NCBI GenBank assembly: GCA_046760985.1
Contig: JBHIFE010000029.1
Span: 1 to 15,077, forward strand
Origin: JBHIFE01 sp046760985
GTDB lineage: Bacteria; Chloroflexota; Dehalococcoidia; Dehalococcoidales; RBG-16-60-22
Length of the DNA stretch: 15,077 bases
Direction: 5' to 3'
Translations under genes and position numbers: made by a program
In this document: positions 1 to 6,827 of the stretch, piece by piece
How positions within the stretch are numbered: position 1 is the first letter of the stretch
How the letters are laid out: the number at the start of each line of letters is the position of its first letter
Notes under the pieces: model-generated
What the model saw: only the letters and a program-made list of their open reading frames with translations
The model's database searches: none
What the model was told of the DNA's origin: nothing

Positions 1-289
1 CCAATAGAGGTAACTTCTGACGCTGCTGGATGTCTTCAATTGCTTGGTAGGCTAGCACTTGATATTGAGCTAAACTAAAAGTCTCGTCAGGATTAATTAT
101 ATCAATTAGATGATGAGGAACCTGTGCCAGTTCCTTGTGACTTGGCTTTGCCGTACCAATATCCATATGCCGGTAGACTTGCCGACTATCAGCACTCACT
201 ATCTCGCCATTAAAAGCCCGGGCTAAACCAAGTGCCAGCTGACTTTTGCCGCTACCAGTAGGACCAACGATAGCTACTAAGCGGTTCAT
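1..289 (-). CDS. miaA: tRNA dimethylallyltransferase MiaA, N-terminal part (runs off window)
   Basis: Only the first 96 residues are present; the gene continues past base 1. The enzyme transfers a dimethylallyl group to N6 of A37 in tRNAs that read codons starting with U. The translation opens MNRLVAIVGPTGSGKSQLAL, with the P-loop GPTGSGKS at residues 9-16. It continues with SADSRQVYRHMDIGTAKPS, the conserved DSxQVYxxxDIGTAKP block of this family, then VPHHLIDIINPDETFS. The start is the ATG at 287-289, which places the P-loop at the usual distance. A purine-rich AGAGGGAAG lies about 12 bases upstream as a possible ribosome site. It is the last visible gene of the dxs-pgk-apgM-tpiA series and is separated from tpiA by tandem repeat copies. 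Its substrate DMAPP comes from the MEP pathway started by Dxs in the same cluster. Confidence 0.95.
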   Translation of the reverse strand, partial: MNRLVAIVGPTGSGKSQLALGLARAFNGEIVSADSRQVYRHMDIGTAKPSHKELAQVPHHLIDIINPDETFSLAQYQVLAYQAIEDIQQRQKLPLL

Positions 290-298
290 CTTACAAGT

Positions 299-373
299 TT
301 ACTTCCCTCTGAGCTTTGCAAGGAAGCCTCTTACTGCATACCTGCCAAACACAATAGGGGCAATAGACATCAT
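299..373 (-). CDS. Possible 24-codon leader ORF before miaA
   Basis: A short open frame (MMSIAPIVFGRYAVRGFLAK followed by LRGK and TAA) ends nine bases before the miaA start. The miaA ribosome site would lie inside its last codons, an arrangement that can couple translation. No ribosome site is visible in front of the ORF and I do not recognise the peptide. It is basic at the end (R, R, K, R, K). It may be chance in an otherwise gene-free gap. Confidence 0.2.
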   Translation of the reverse strand: MMSIAPIVFGRYAVRGFLAKLRGK

Positions 374-434
374 TTGTTAATATTTGTAGTGGACTACCCC
401 AAGGCATTTCATTCCTTTTAGGTTTTTATTAGGT

Positions 435-519
435 AACCCCATCCCCCTTTATCCCCCTTCCCCATGGTAAGGGGAAGGGGGAAGTGTATAGAAGAGGGGC
501 GAAGCCCCTCTTAAACGCC
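435..519 (-). repeat. Double-hairpin dispersed repeat, copy A
   Basis: This copy has two inverted repeats. The first is CCCCCTTCCCC (453-463) with GGGGAAGGGGG (471-481), a perfect 11-bp stem with a 7-base loop. The second is AAGAGGGGC (492-500) with GCCCCTCTT (504-512), a 9-bp stem with a GAA loop. On the minus strand it ends in GGATAAAGGGGGATGGGGTT, nearly identical to the ends of the copies at 2642-2734 and 14456-14542. It lies between tpiA and miaA with the decayed copy A' directly beside it. It looks like a MITE- or REP-type non-coding element; no coding capacity is apparent. No T-run follows either hairpin on the minus strand, so it is not a standard intrinsic terminator. Confidence 0.8.
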
Positions 520-520
520 C

Positions 521-598
521 GGTTAGTTCAATCTCTTTCTAAGAGGAAGGGGGGCTGGTTATGTAAGGGAGGCTTTGCCTCTCTTTAACTCTCTTCTG
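521..598 (-). repeat. Double-hairpin dispersed repeat, decayed tandem copy A'
   Basis: The small hairpin is kept: AAGGGAGGC (565-573), TTT loop, GCCTCTCTT (577-585), with one G-T pair. The C/G-rich half has decayed to CTCTT (533-537) with AAGAG (541-545). The outer end, CTTTAACTCTCTTCTG, matches CTTTGACTCTCCGCTG at the end of the pgk-apgM copy. That end overlaps the last codons and the TAA of tpiA (585-587), so the element appears to provide tpiA's stop codon. Confidence 0.6.
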
Positions 599-1361
599 AT
601 AAAGGGCTTTTGATTCCCGAGGTTTGAGTTACGATGCTCACAAACTCGGTGGCTTTCAGACTGGCACCACCGACGAGAGCACCATCAATCTCGGGTTGCT
701 GCATAAACTCAGCGGTATTGGCTGCGGTAACACTGCCACCGTAAAGAATACGCATGTCCTGGGCAATCTTATTATTATACAATTTGGAGATATTTCGGCG
801 AATGAGAGAAATAGTCTCATTTGCCTGTTCGCCAGTAGCTGCCCTACCGGTGCCAATAGCCCAAACTGGCTCATAGGCGATAATTAAGCCATTGAGGTAA
901 TCTATACCCGCCAGAGAAGAGCTTAGCTGCTCAGTTACCACCTCTTCTGTCTTACCTGCCTCATTTTCTTCCAATTTTTCCCCGATGCACAGAATAGGTT
1001 TCAAGCCTACTTTCAATGCCGCCCCAATCTTTTTATTAACAACCTCCCCGGTTTCATTAAAATACTGTCGGCGTTCCGAGTGCCCGATAATAACGAATTC
1101 ACACAGGTCAGCTATCATTAATGGTGAAATCTCGCCGGTATAAGCACCTTTTTCAGCGAAAAATAAATTCTGTGCGCCTAATTTTATTGAGCTGCCTTTA
1201 ATTAACTCCTTTACTGAAGTTAAAGAAACAAAGGGAGGACAAAGCACCTTTTCAACATTAGCTATCTTATCAAGTTCAGCCAGCATCGCCCTAACCAATT
1301 CTATGGCTTCACCCACAGTAGTATTCATCTTCCAATTACCGGAAATCATCGGTACACGCAT
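585..1361 (-). CDS. tpiA: Triosephosphate isomerase
   Basis: It interconverts dihydroxyacetone phosphate and glyceraldehyde-3-phosphate in the cytosol. The 258 residues are close to the usual length of about 250. Visible motifs are SGNWKMN (residues 7-13, active-site Asn and Lys), GAQNLFF and GAYTGEIS, IIGHSERRQYF (catalytic His and the family signature), AYEPVWAIGTGRAAT (catalytic Glu and phosphate-gripping loop 6), and ILYGGSV. The ATG start is supported by AGGAG about 6 bases upstream. It follows apgM after 64 bases in the same direction. The C-terminal tail TQTSGIKSPLSEES runs past the usual end of the family, and its last codons and TAA lie in the flank of a dispersed repeat, so the tail may be acquired sequence. 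Confidence 0.97.
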   Translation of the reverse strand: MRVPMISGNWKMNTTVGEAIELVRAMLAELDKIANVEKVLCPPFVSLTSVKELIKGSSIKLGAQNLFFAEKGAYTGEISPLMIADLCEFVIIGHSERRQYFNETGEVVNKKIGAALKVGLKPILCIGEKLEENEAGKTEEVVTEQLSSSLAGIDYLNGLIIAYEPVWAIGTGRAATGEQANETISLIRRNISKLYNNKIAQDMRILYGGSVTAANTAEFMQQPEIDGALVGGASLKATEFVSIVTQTSGIKSPLSEES

Positions 1362-1425
1362 TTTATTCTCCTAATCAATTATTAGTTACTTGGGATAAAT
1401 CTCTCCTCAACTTTTATAGCCTCAG

Positions 1426-2643
1426 CTAGGCACCGAACTTGGTCAACTTCAGAGCGTTAGCCATAGCCAAAAGCATAATCTGAGTTGCTGGAAATCTGCC
1501 CAGCGCACCAGAGACACAAGCTGACTCAGAAAACTGGCTTACTCGGTCAGGACGACACCACTTAGAATACAAGAGAATAGGCACTGGATGCCAACTATGT
1601 CCTTTGAGCAAGGCTGGCGTTGAATGGTCGCCAGTAACCACAATGACATCAGGTTCCAGACCTATTAGTTGGGGTAGAGTTTTATCAATCTGCTCTAAAA
1701 TTCTGACCTTCCGCTCAAAATCACCATCCTCACCGGCACTATCAGTCCCTTTTATATGCAAGTAGAAGAAGTCGTAATTACTGTAGTTCTGTTTTAGAGT
1801 GGTAAATTCATCTTCAATAGTTGTTCCCGTTTCCAGAACCTCCATACCGACCAGCTTAGCCAGTCCCCGATACATAGGGTAACCGGCAATGGCAGCTGTC
1901 TTCAACTTATAAATCTCACTCATGGAGGGAAAATGAGGGTGTTGGGAAAAGCCGCGCAGGAGAACCATATTGGCAGGGTGATGCCCAGCTAGAATTGCCT
2001 TCGCTTGAGCTACAAACTGATTGGCGATATTTGCCAGCCTGTCTGCCTCTGGGCTTAGAGGGGTAACCGATTTCGGGGCTACCCCTATTTGCTGGGGGTC
2101 GGAATCACTGACCTCGGGAACAAGACCATCGCCACGGAATACCACTATCAAGCGGTGCTCTCTTACTGGAGAGACAAAAAGTTTAACATCATCTATTAAT
2201 CGCCCATCAAGCAACTGACACAACTCAGCACATTTTTCAGTTGAGATACGCCCTGCCCGACGGTCAGTGATCAAGCCCATTTTATCCACAGTGCAGAAGT
2301 TACCACGAGCCGCTACATCCCCCGGCTGGAGCTCAAAATCTATTCCAATAGCTTCTAAAACACCCCGACCGATATTATAGCTAACGGGGTCGTAACCAAA
2401 TAGAGCTAAATGCCCTGGTGAGCTACCCGGGGTTATCCCGGGACCTACCGGGTCAATGAGCCCACATATGCCTTTAGTCGCCAACTGGTCAAGATTCGGG
2501 GTGCTGGCTGTTTCTAGTTCTGTCTTTCCTGTTTCCGGATCTGGCAATCCGCCTAACCCATCAATGACCAGTAACACAATTTTGCTAGGCGAGGGTTGGG
2601 CAATTTCCCTTATTAACTCCAGACTAGTTATATTATTTATCAA
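1426..2643 (-). CDS. apgM: 2,3-bisphosphoglycerate-independent phosphoglycerate mutase, archaeal (ApgM) type
   Basis: It interconverts 3- and 2-phosphoglycerate and belongs to the alkaline phosphatase superfamily of two-metal enzymes. The 405 residues fit the archaeal-type family. Visible blocks are KIVLLVIDGLGG (residues 21-32, metal-ligand Asp28), TPGSSPGHLALFGYDP (71-86, nucleophile Ser74 or Ser75), NIGRGVLEAIG (90-100), HIKGTDSAGEDGD (296-308), and VVTGDHSTPALLKGHSWHPVP (D339, H340, H349). In many relatives the fourth block reads TDxAGHDGD; here the His is Glu305. The start is TTG at 2641-2643. No ATG lies between it and the conserved core, and the G-rich end of a dispersed repeat directly precedes it and is the only ribosome-site candidate. 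It lies between pgk and tpiA, fitting a glycolytic unit. Confidence 0.93.
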   Translation of the reverse strand: MINNITSLELIREIAQPSPSKIVLLVIDGLGGLPDPETGKTELETASTPNLDQLATKGICGLIDPVGPGITPGSSPGHLALFGYDPVSYNIGRGVLEAIGIDFELQPGDVAARGNFCTVDKMGLITDRRAGRISTEKCAELCQLLDGRLIDDVKLFVSPVREHRLIVVFRGDGLVPEVSDSDPQQIGVAPKSVTPLSPEADRLANIANQFVAQAKAILAGHHPANMVLLRGFSQHPHFPSMSEIYKLKTAAIAGYPMYRGLAKLVGMEVLETGTTIEDEFTTLKQNYSNYDFFYLHIKGTDSAGEDGDFERKVRILEQIDKTLPQLIGLEPDVIVVTGDHSTPALLKGHSWHPVPILLYSKWCRPDRVSQFSESACVSGALGRFPATQIMLLAMANALKLTKFGA

Positions 2644-2734
2644 CCCCGTCCCCCTTTATCCCCCCTCCCCTTAGCAAGGGGAAGGGGGAACGGATATATA
2701 AGAGAGGCTTCGCCTCTCTTTGACTCTCCGCTGT
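2644..2734 (-). repeat. Double-hairpin dispersed repeat, copy B (fills the pgk-apgM gap)
   Basis: The entire intergenic space between the pgk TAG and the apgM TTG is repeat. Hairpin 1 pairs CCCCC-T-CCCCTT (2661-2672) with AAGGGG-A-(A)-GGGGG (2676-2688) around an AGC loop, with one bulged A. Hairpin 2 is AAGAGAGGC (2700-2708), TTC loop, GCCTCTCTT (2712-2720), a perfect 9-bp stem. Compared with copy A, stem 2 differs by paired changes (a G-C pair against an A-T pair). The minus-strand end GGATAAAGGGGGACGGGG directly abuts the TTG start and can act as its ribosome site. Confidence 0.85.
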
Positions 2735-3928
2735 CTATGGTTGTTTGTCCAACAATGCTTTTACGCCGGGTAATATGTCACCACTCAAGAACTCAAGAGA
2801 AGCACCACCACCAGTAGAGACAAAGGTCATCTTATCAGTCAACCCGATATCACTTACTATTTCAGCGGTAGAGCCACCACCAATAATAGTGGCGGCATCA
2901 AGACTGGCTAAGAGCTTGGCTATTTCCTGTGTTCCCTTGGCAAATTGGGGGAGCTCATATATGCCTACCGGACCGTTCCAGAAGACTGTTTTGCAATTTT
3001 GCAGTTCTTCACTGAAATTTCTAATAGTTTGCGGACCAATATCTACAATTTTTTTATCCCTCGGTATGTTTTCCACAGATACTGTCTCAACTTTAGCTTC
3101 AGCGCTGGGTTCATCTGTAACAACAACATCAATCGGCAATAGTAAACGCACTCCCTTCCTTGTTGCCTCTGCCATCAAACTAGTAGCGGTATCCAGCCTT
3201 TCTGCCTCAATTAGGGATTGCCCTACTTCATAGGATTTAGCTTTCAGGAAGGTGGCTGCCATACCGCCACCAATTAGCAGAGAATCTACCTTACCGATAA
3301 TGTTTTCTAACACAGCAACCTTATCACTTACCTTGGCGCCACCCAGGAGTGAAGCAAAGGGACGAGCCGGGTTTTCTAAAATACTACCCAAGGTATTAAT
3401 CTCTTTTTCCATCAAAAATCCAGCTACTGCCGGGAGGTAATGAGCAATGCCCACAATTGAAGCATGAGCCCGATGGGCGGCACCGAAGGCATCATTAACA
3501 AATAAATCGCCTAATCTGGCTAAGGCTTGGGCAAAGGAAGCATCGCCGGTTTCTTCACCGGAATGAAAGCGAAGATTTTCCAGAAGCAAAACATCACCAT
3601 CCCTCAAATTGGCTATCGCCTTTTCTACTTCAGAGCCAATGCAATCTGGAGTAATTTCCACACGCTGCCCTAAGAGTTGCGACAAGCGCTGGGCTACAGG
3701 AGTCAGTCGTAACTCATCAACTACCTTTCCCTTGGGTCGACCCAGATGAGACATCAGGATAACTCTCGCTCCCCGCTCAATAAGATATTTAATGGTCGGT
3801 ACAGCAGCTTGAATGCGACTATCATCGGTTATTTCTCCCGTCTTTTCATCTAAAGGAACATTGAAGTCAACCCGAACTAAAACCTTTTTGCCACTAACTT
3901 CTACGTCCCTGACCGTCATCTTAGCCAT
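2735..3928 (-). CDS. pgk: Phosphoglycerate kinase
   Basis: It transfers phosphate between 1,3-bisphosphoglycerate and ADP, forming ATP and 3-phosphoglycerate. The 397 residues are the usual bacterial length with both Rossmann-like lobes. N-lobe substrate motifs are VLVRVDFNVPLD (family signature), MSHLGRPKG, ENLRFHSGEE and NDAFGAAHRAHAS. C-lobe nucleotide motifs are LLGGAKVSDK, GGGMAATFL, VFWNGPVGIYE and IIGGGSTAE. The ATG is preceded by AGAGGTGA five or so bases upstream. It lies 86 bases downstream of dxs on the same strand and is probably co-transcribed; a separate promoter in that gap is not convincing. The only space between it and apgM is a repeat element. Confidence 0.98.
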   Translation of the reverse strand: MAKMTVRDVEVSGKKVLVRVDFNVPLDEKTGEITDDSRIQAAVPTIKYLIERGARVILMSHLGRPKGKVVDELRLTPVAQRLSQLLGQRVEITPDCIGSEVEKAIANLRDGDVLLLENLRFHSGEETGDASFAQALARLGDLFVNDAFGAAHRAHASIVGIAHYLPAVAGFLMEKEINTLGSILENPARPFASLLGGAKVSDKVAVLENIIGKVDSLLIGGGMAATFLKAKSYEVGQSLIEAERLDTATSLMAEATRKGVRLLLPIDVVVTDEPSAEAKVETVSVENIPRDKKIVDIGPQTIRNFSEELQNCKTVFWNGPVGIYELPQFAKGTQEIAKLLASLDAATIIGGGSTAEIVSDIGLTDKMTFVSTGGGASLEFLSGDILPGVKALLDKQP

Positions 3929-4014
3929 TTATCACCTCTAAATATGTAAGCTTAAACACGAGAATATTATGTACAATAATGACCTCGAACTGGCATTACG
4001 TTTCTTCAAACCAC

Positions 4015-5916
4015 TCAAAACGGAGTAGTCTCTAGTTTACCCTTGACTGAAGAAACAGAATCATGACTAGGAAACAAGACTAGAACCCGCCGAGTGATTC
4101 CTTCAGCATCTAGACCATACTTAGCGCGGAGAATAGCTTGAGTTCCCTGGTCAACAAACTCGTCAGGGATGCCAATGCTTTTTACCTGTACATCATGAAT
4201 TTCTGATTCTTTAAGAAACTTGATTACGTTACTGCCAAAGCCGCCACTTAGAGTATTTTCCTCAACGGTAACCAGGCACTTAATACGACTAGCCAGGTCT
4301 ATTATAAGCTCAGAGTCCAGCGGTTTGGCAAAGCGAGCGTTAACTACTGTAGCCTCAATCTTGTTTGAGGTTAACTTCTGGGCTGCCTCAAGGGCAGGAA
4401 CCACCATAGCCCCAATGGCTAATATAACCACATCTTCTCCATACCTTAGTATTTCCCATTTTCCTATGGGAATTTCATGTAGCGTTGTGTCCAATTCTAC
4501 CCCAACCCCGGAGCCACGAGGGTATCGTATAGCCATTGCCCGCCTTGATTTCACCGCAGTATAAAGCAAGTGTTGAAGCTCGTTTTCATCCTTGGGCGCA
4601 GAGACAATGAGATTAGGAATTAGCGTCAAATAAGAAATGTCAAAAGTCCCTTGGTGCGTCTTACCATCACCACCAACAATGCCACCCCGGTCAATAGCAA
4701 AAACAACCGGTAAATCCTGAAGGCAAACGTCGTGTATAACCTGGTCAAAAGCACGTTGTAGAAAAGTGGAGTAGATAGCCACGATAGGTGTAAACCCTTT
4801 GGCGGCTAATCCGGCGGCAAAGGTAACTGCATGTTGCTCACAGATTCCCACGTCAAATACGCGCTGTGGAAATTCAGCCTCGACGATACTGAGACAATTT
4901 CCTTCAGGCATAGCCGGGGTAATTGCCACCAGCCTGGGGTTCTCACGAGCCAATCGAAGCACAGTCTGAGCAAATACCTCACTATAAGTTGGTATTTTCT
5001 TGGTACTCGCCCGTTTAGCTGACACACCGTGAAAATAAACAGCGTCGCTCTCAGCGGGAAGATAGCCCTTACCTTTGGTAGTTATAACATGAACAAAAGT
5101 TGGCTTGAGATGATCCCTTGCTTGAGTGAAAGCAGTCTCAAGGTCAGAAATGTTATGCCCGTCAACAGGTCCAATATAAGTAAAGCCAAGCTCTTCCCAG
5201 ATCATTGTCGGCATAACCAGACCCTTAAACCTACCCTTAATCTGCTGGCTTGCCCTCCACAGTTTGTTACCTAAGGGGAGTGCCGTAAGCATGCGTTTAC
5301 TTTCCTCTTTTGCCCGGTAGTAACGGCGGTCAAACCGTATCTTGTTTAGCAACTTGGCTAAGCCGCCAACAGTGGGAGAAATTGACATCCCATTATCATT
5401 GAGAGTCACGATAATCTTGGAACCTAAGTGACCTGCCTGATTAAGTGCCTCAAAAGCCATTCCGCCGGTTATGGCGCCATCACCGATAATAGCCACCACA
5501 TGGTAGTCATCACCAGAAAGGTCACGAGCAATAGCCATACCAAGGGCAGCTGAAATTGAAGTACTGGCGTGACCGGCACCAAAGGGGTCATGCTCACTCT
5601 CTCTGGGGTCAGTAAAACCAGATAATCCTTCGTACTGGCGTAGTGAGGTAAAACACTGTTTCCGTCCAGTAAGCAGTTTATGAACATAGCTTTGGTGCCC
5701 GACATCCCATATGAGCTTATCTCGTGGGCTATCAAATACCCGATGCAGAGCTATGGTAAGTTCAACAACACCCAGATTGGAAGCCAGATGACCACCGGTA
5801 GTAGTTACTGTGGTTATCAGTTTCTGTCTCAGCTCAGCCGCCAGTTTCTCAAGTTCCGAGGGCTTTAACCCTTTCAAATCGGCAGGACTGTGTACTCTAT
5901 CTAATAATCTCGGCAT
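4015..5916 (-). CDS. dxs: 1-deoxy-D-xylulose-5-phosphate synthase
   Basis: It condenses pyruvate with glyceraldehyde-3-phosphate, using thiamine diphosphate, as the first step of the MEP isoprenoid pathway. At 633 residues it is full length. The start MPRLLDRVHSPADLKGL matches the normal N-terminus of the family. TTGGHLASNLGVVELT and WDVGHQSYVHKLLTG (His74) form the N-terminal cofactor region. GDGAITGGMAFEALNQAG (Asp146) with NDNGMSISPTVGGL is the ThDP/Mg site. KGKGYLPAE, DVGICEQHAVTFAAGLA (catalytic Glu of the Pyr domain) and IDRGGIVGGDGKTHQGTFD follow, then the C-terminal transketolase domain. It is the promoter-proximal gene of the cluster; its substrate glyceraldehyde-3-phosphate is a TpiA product and its pathway supplies DMAPP for MiaA. 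No clear ribosome site precedes the ATG. Confidence 0.98.
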   Translation of the reverse strand: MPRLLDRVHSPADLKGLKPSELEKLAAELRQKLITTVTTTGGHLASNLGVVELTIALHRVFDSPRDKLIWDVGHQSYVHKLLTGRKQCFTSLRQYEGLSGFTDPRESEHDPFGAGHASTSISAALGMAIARDLSGDDYHVVAIIGDGAITGGMAFEALNQAGHLGSKIIVTLNDNGMSISPTVGGLAKLLNKIRFDRRYYRAKEESKRMLTALPLGNKLWRASQQIKGRFKGLVMPTMIWEELGFTYIGPVDGHNISDLETAFTQARDHLKPTFVHVITTKGKGYLPAESDAVYFHGVSAKRASTKKIPTYSEVFAQTVLRLARENPRLVAITPAMPEGNCLSIVEAEFPQRVFDVGICEQHAVTFAAGLAAKGFTPIVAIYSTFLQRAFDQVIHDVCLQDLPVVFAIDRGGIVGGDGKTHQGTFDISYLTLIPNLIVSAPKDENELQHLLYTAVKSRRAMAIRYPRGSGVGVELDTTLHEIPIGKWEILRYGEDVVILAIGAMVVPALEAAQKLTSNKIEATVVNARFAKPLDSELIIDLASRIKCLVTVEENTLSGGFGSNVIKFLKESEIHDVQVKSIGIPDEFVDQGTQAILRAKYGLDAEGITRRVLVLFPSHDSVSSVKGKLETTPF

Positions 5917-5955
5917 TGTTTATTGATTACCAATTATGCTTAAAAAGCCAATCTC

Positions 5956-5985
5956 ATACTAGCAATGCCAGTAAGCGATTGTCAA
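5956..5985 (-). promoter_or_regulatory. Sigma-70-type promoter of the dxs cluster
   Basis: On the minus strand, TTGACA (5980-5985, perfect -35) and TAGTAT (5956-5961) are separated by 18 bases. A start of transcription near 5949 would leave a leader of about 33 bases before dxs. It faces away from the DedA promoter across a divergent intergenic region. Confidence 0.7.
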
Positions 5986-6016
5986 CCCGCAAAAAGGAGC
6001 ACTCTCCTAAACTAGC

Positions 6017-6046
6017 TTGACGCTTATGGTGGCTATTTGTTACACT
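6017..6046 (+). promoter_or_regulatory. Candidate promoter of the DedA-family gene, overlapping its possible 5' codons
   Basis: TTGACG (6017-6022) and TACACT (6041-6046) are separated by 18 bases. The expected transcription start is near 6053, exactly at an in-frame GTG codon. If used, the upstream ATG at 6026 would not be in the transcript and the mRNA would be leaderless. Confidence 0.4.
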
Positions 6047-6685
6047 CCCAAAGTGTCATCTCTAGAACAAGAGCTACTATATTTTATCAGTTATACTTAT
6101 AACCTGATACAGTGGCCCGGGGTGGTGGTACTTATGGCTATAGAGAGTGCTTGTATTCCGCTACCCAGTGAGCTAATCATGCCTCTTGCCGGCTGGATGC
6201 TTATTAAAGAACGGTCTCTGACTGTTACATATACGCTAGTAGCCGGCGTCTACGGGGCTCTGGGTAACACTATTGGCTCGGCTATTACCTACGGTGTGGG
6301 TATGTGGGGAGGACGCCCTCTTTTGGAAAGATATGGAAAGTACATTCTCATATCCCGGCACGACCTTGACCTGGCTGATAGATGGTTTGACAGAAGCGGC
6401 AGTTGGTCAATTTTCGCCTCCCGGCTACTGCCAATAGTACGTACCTTTATTAGTCTCCCTGCCGGGATAGCCAGAATGCACTTCATCAAGTTCCTAGTCT
6501 ATACTTTTCTCGGCTCTTTCATCTGGAGTGCCGGGCTAGCCTATGGAGGCTACCGACTAGGCGAGCACTGGGAGCAAATCCGGGTTATCATGCGTCCATT
6601 TGACCCGCTCATCATTGCCTTTATTATTGCCCTTATTGCTTTCTATGTTTATCGACATATAAAGCATTCTAAAATAACGAACTAG
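6026..6685 (+). CDS. DedA-family (SNARE-associated, PF09335-type) membrane protein
   Basis: This is a polytopic inner-membrane protein of the DedA superfamily, whose members act in membrane homeostasis and are proposed lipid or proton-coupled transporters. The family blocks are clear: VVLMAIESACIPLPSELIMP with the conserved ExxxxPxPSE pattern, a Gly-rich GALGNTIGSAITYGVGMWGG segment, then FASRLLPIVRTF and ISLPAGIARM, the RxxPxxRTxxSxxAGxxxM signature. Two further hydrophobic segments follow (FLVYTFLGSFIWSAGLAYGG and PLIIAFIIALIAFYVY), then a short basic tail. The start is uncertain. ATG 6026 gives 219 residues but has no ribosome site; GTG 6053 gives 210 and lies at the predicted transcription start; TTG 6017 is least likely. 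It stands alone, divergent from dxs. Confidence 0.93.
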   Translation: MVAICYTPKVSSLEQELLYFISYTYNLIQWPGVVVLMAIESACIPLPSELIMPLAGWMLIKERSLTVTYTLVAGVYGALGNTIGSAITYGVGMWGGRPLLERYGKYILISRHDLDLADRWFDRSGSWSIFASRLLPIVRTFISLPAGIARMHFIKFLVYTFLGSFIWSAGLAYGGYRLGEHWEQIRVIMRPFDPLIIAFIIALIAFYVYRHIKHSKITN

Positions 6686-6705
6686 GCAAGACAAAAATCG
6701 CCACC

Positions 6706-6734
6706 TTGACCTTCCTTTTTCTTCGTGCTACATT
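6706..6734 (+). promoter_or_regulatory. Promoter of the tRNA-Arg gene
   Basis: TTGACC (6706-6711) and TACATT (6729-6734) are 17 bases apart, 17 bases before the tRNA 5' end. Transcription would start near 6741, leaving a leader of about 11 bases to be removed by RNase P. Confidence 0.5.
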
Positions 6735-6751
6735 TGAATGGTAGACAAGTC

Positions 6752-6825
6752 GTCCCTGTAGCTCAGTTGGACAAGGTGGCTGCCTTCTAAGCAGCGGGTT
6801 GTGGGTTCGAATCCCTCCAGGGACG
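6752..6825 (+). tRNA. tRNA-Arg, anticodon TCT
   Basis: The acceptor stem GTCCCTG (6752-6758) pairs fully with CAGGGAC (6818-6824), with discriminator G6825 and no encoded CCA. The anticodon stem GCTGC/GCAGC (6779-6783, 6791-6795) is perfect around loop CTTCTAA, giving TCT at 6786-6788, which reads AGA and AGG. The T loop TTCGAAT is standard. Two arms are weak. The T stem GTGGG/CCCTC has a T-T mismatch (6802 with 6816). The D stem GCTC faces AGGT, giving only one Watson-Crick pair and two wobbles. The 3' end is 2 bases from the stop codon of the convergent lipoprotein gene. Confidence 0.92.
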
Positions 6826-6827
6826 CT

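Noticed and set aside
492..586. Hairpins after tpiA considered as intrinsic terminators.
   Set aside because: No T-tract follows them in the minus direction, and the same hairpins occur upstream of start codons elsewhere, so they are better read as repeat elements.
435..598. Tandem repeat copies considered as a CRISPR array.
   Set aside because: There are only two unequal copies, no regular spacers, and the unit recurs singly elsewhere.
2745..3233. Long plus-strand open frame (162 codons) inside pgk.
   Set aside because: It is the complement of well-conserved phosphoglycerate kinase codons; the composition is that of a shadow frame.
3929..4014. Possible promoter for pgk (TTCGAG, 17 bases, TATTCT).
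   Set aside because: Both hexamers are poor; pgk is more simply transcribed with dxs.
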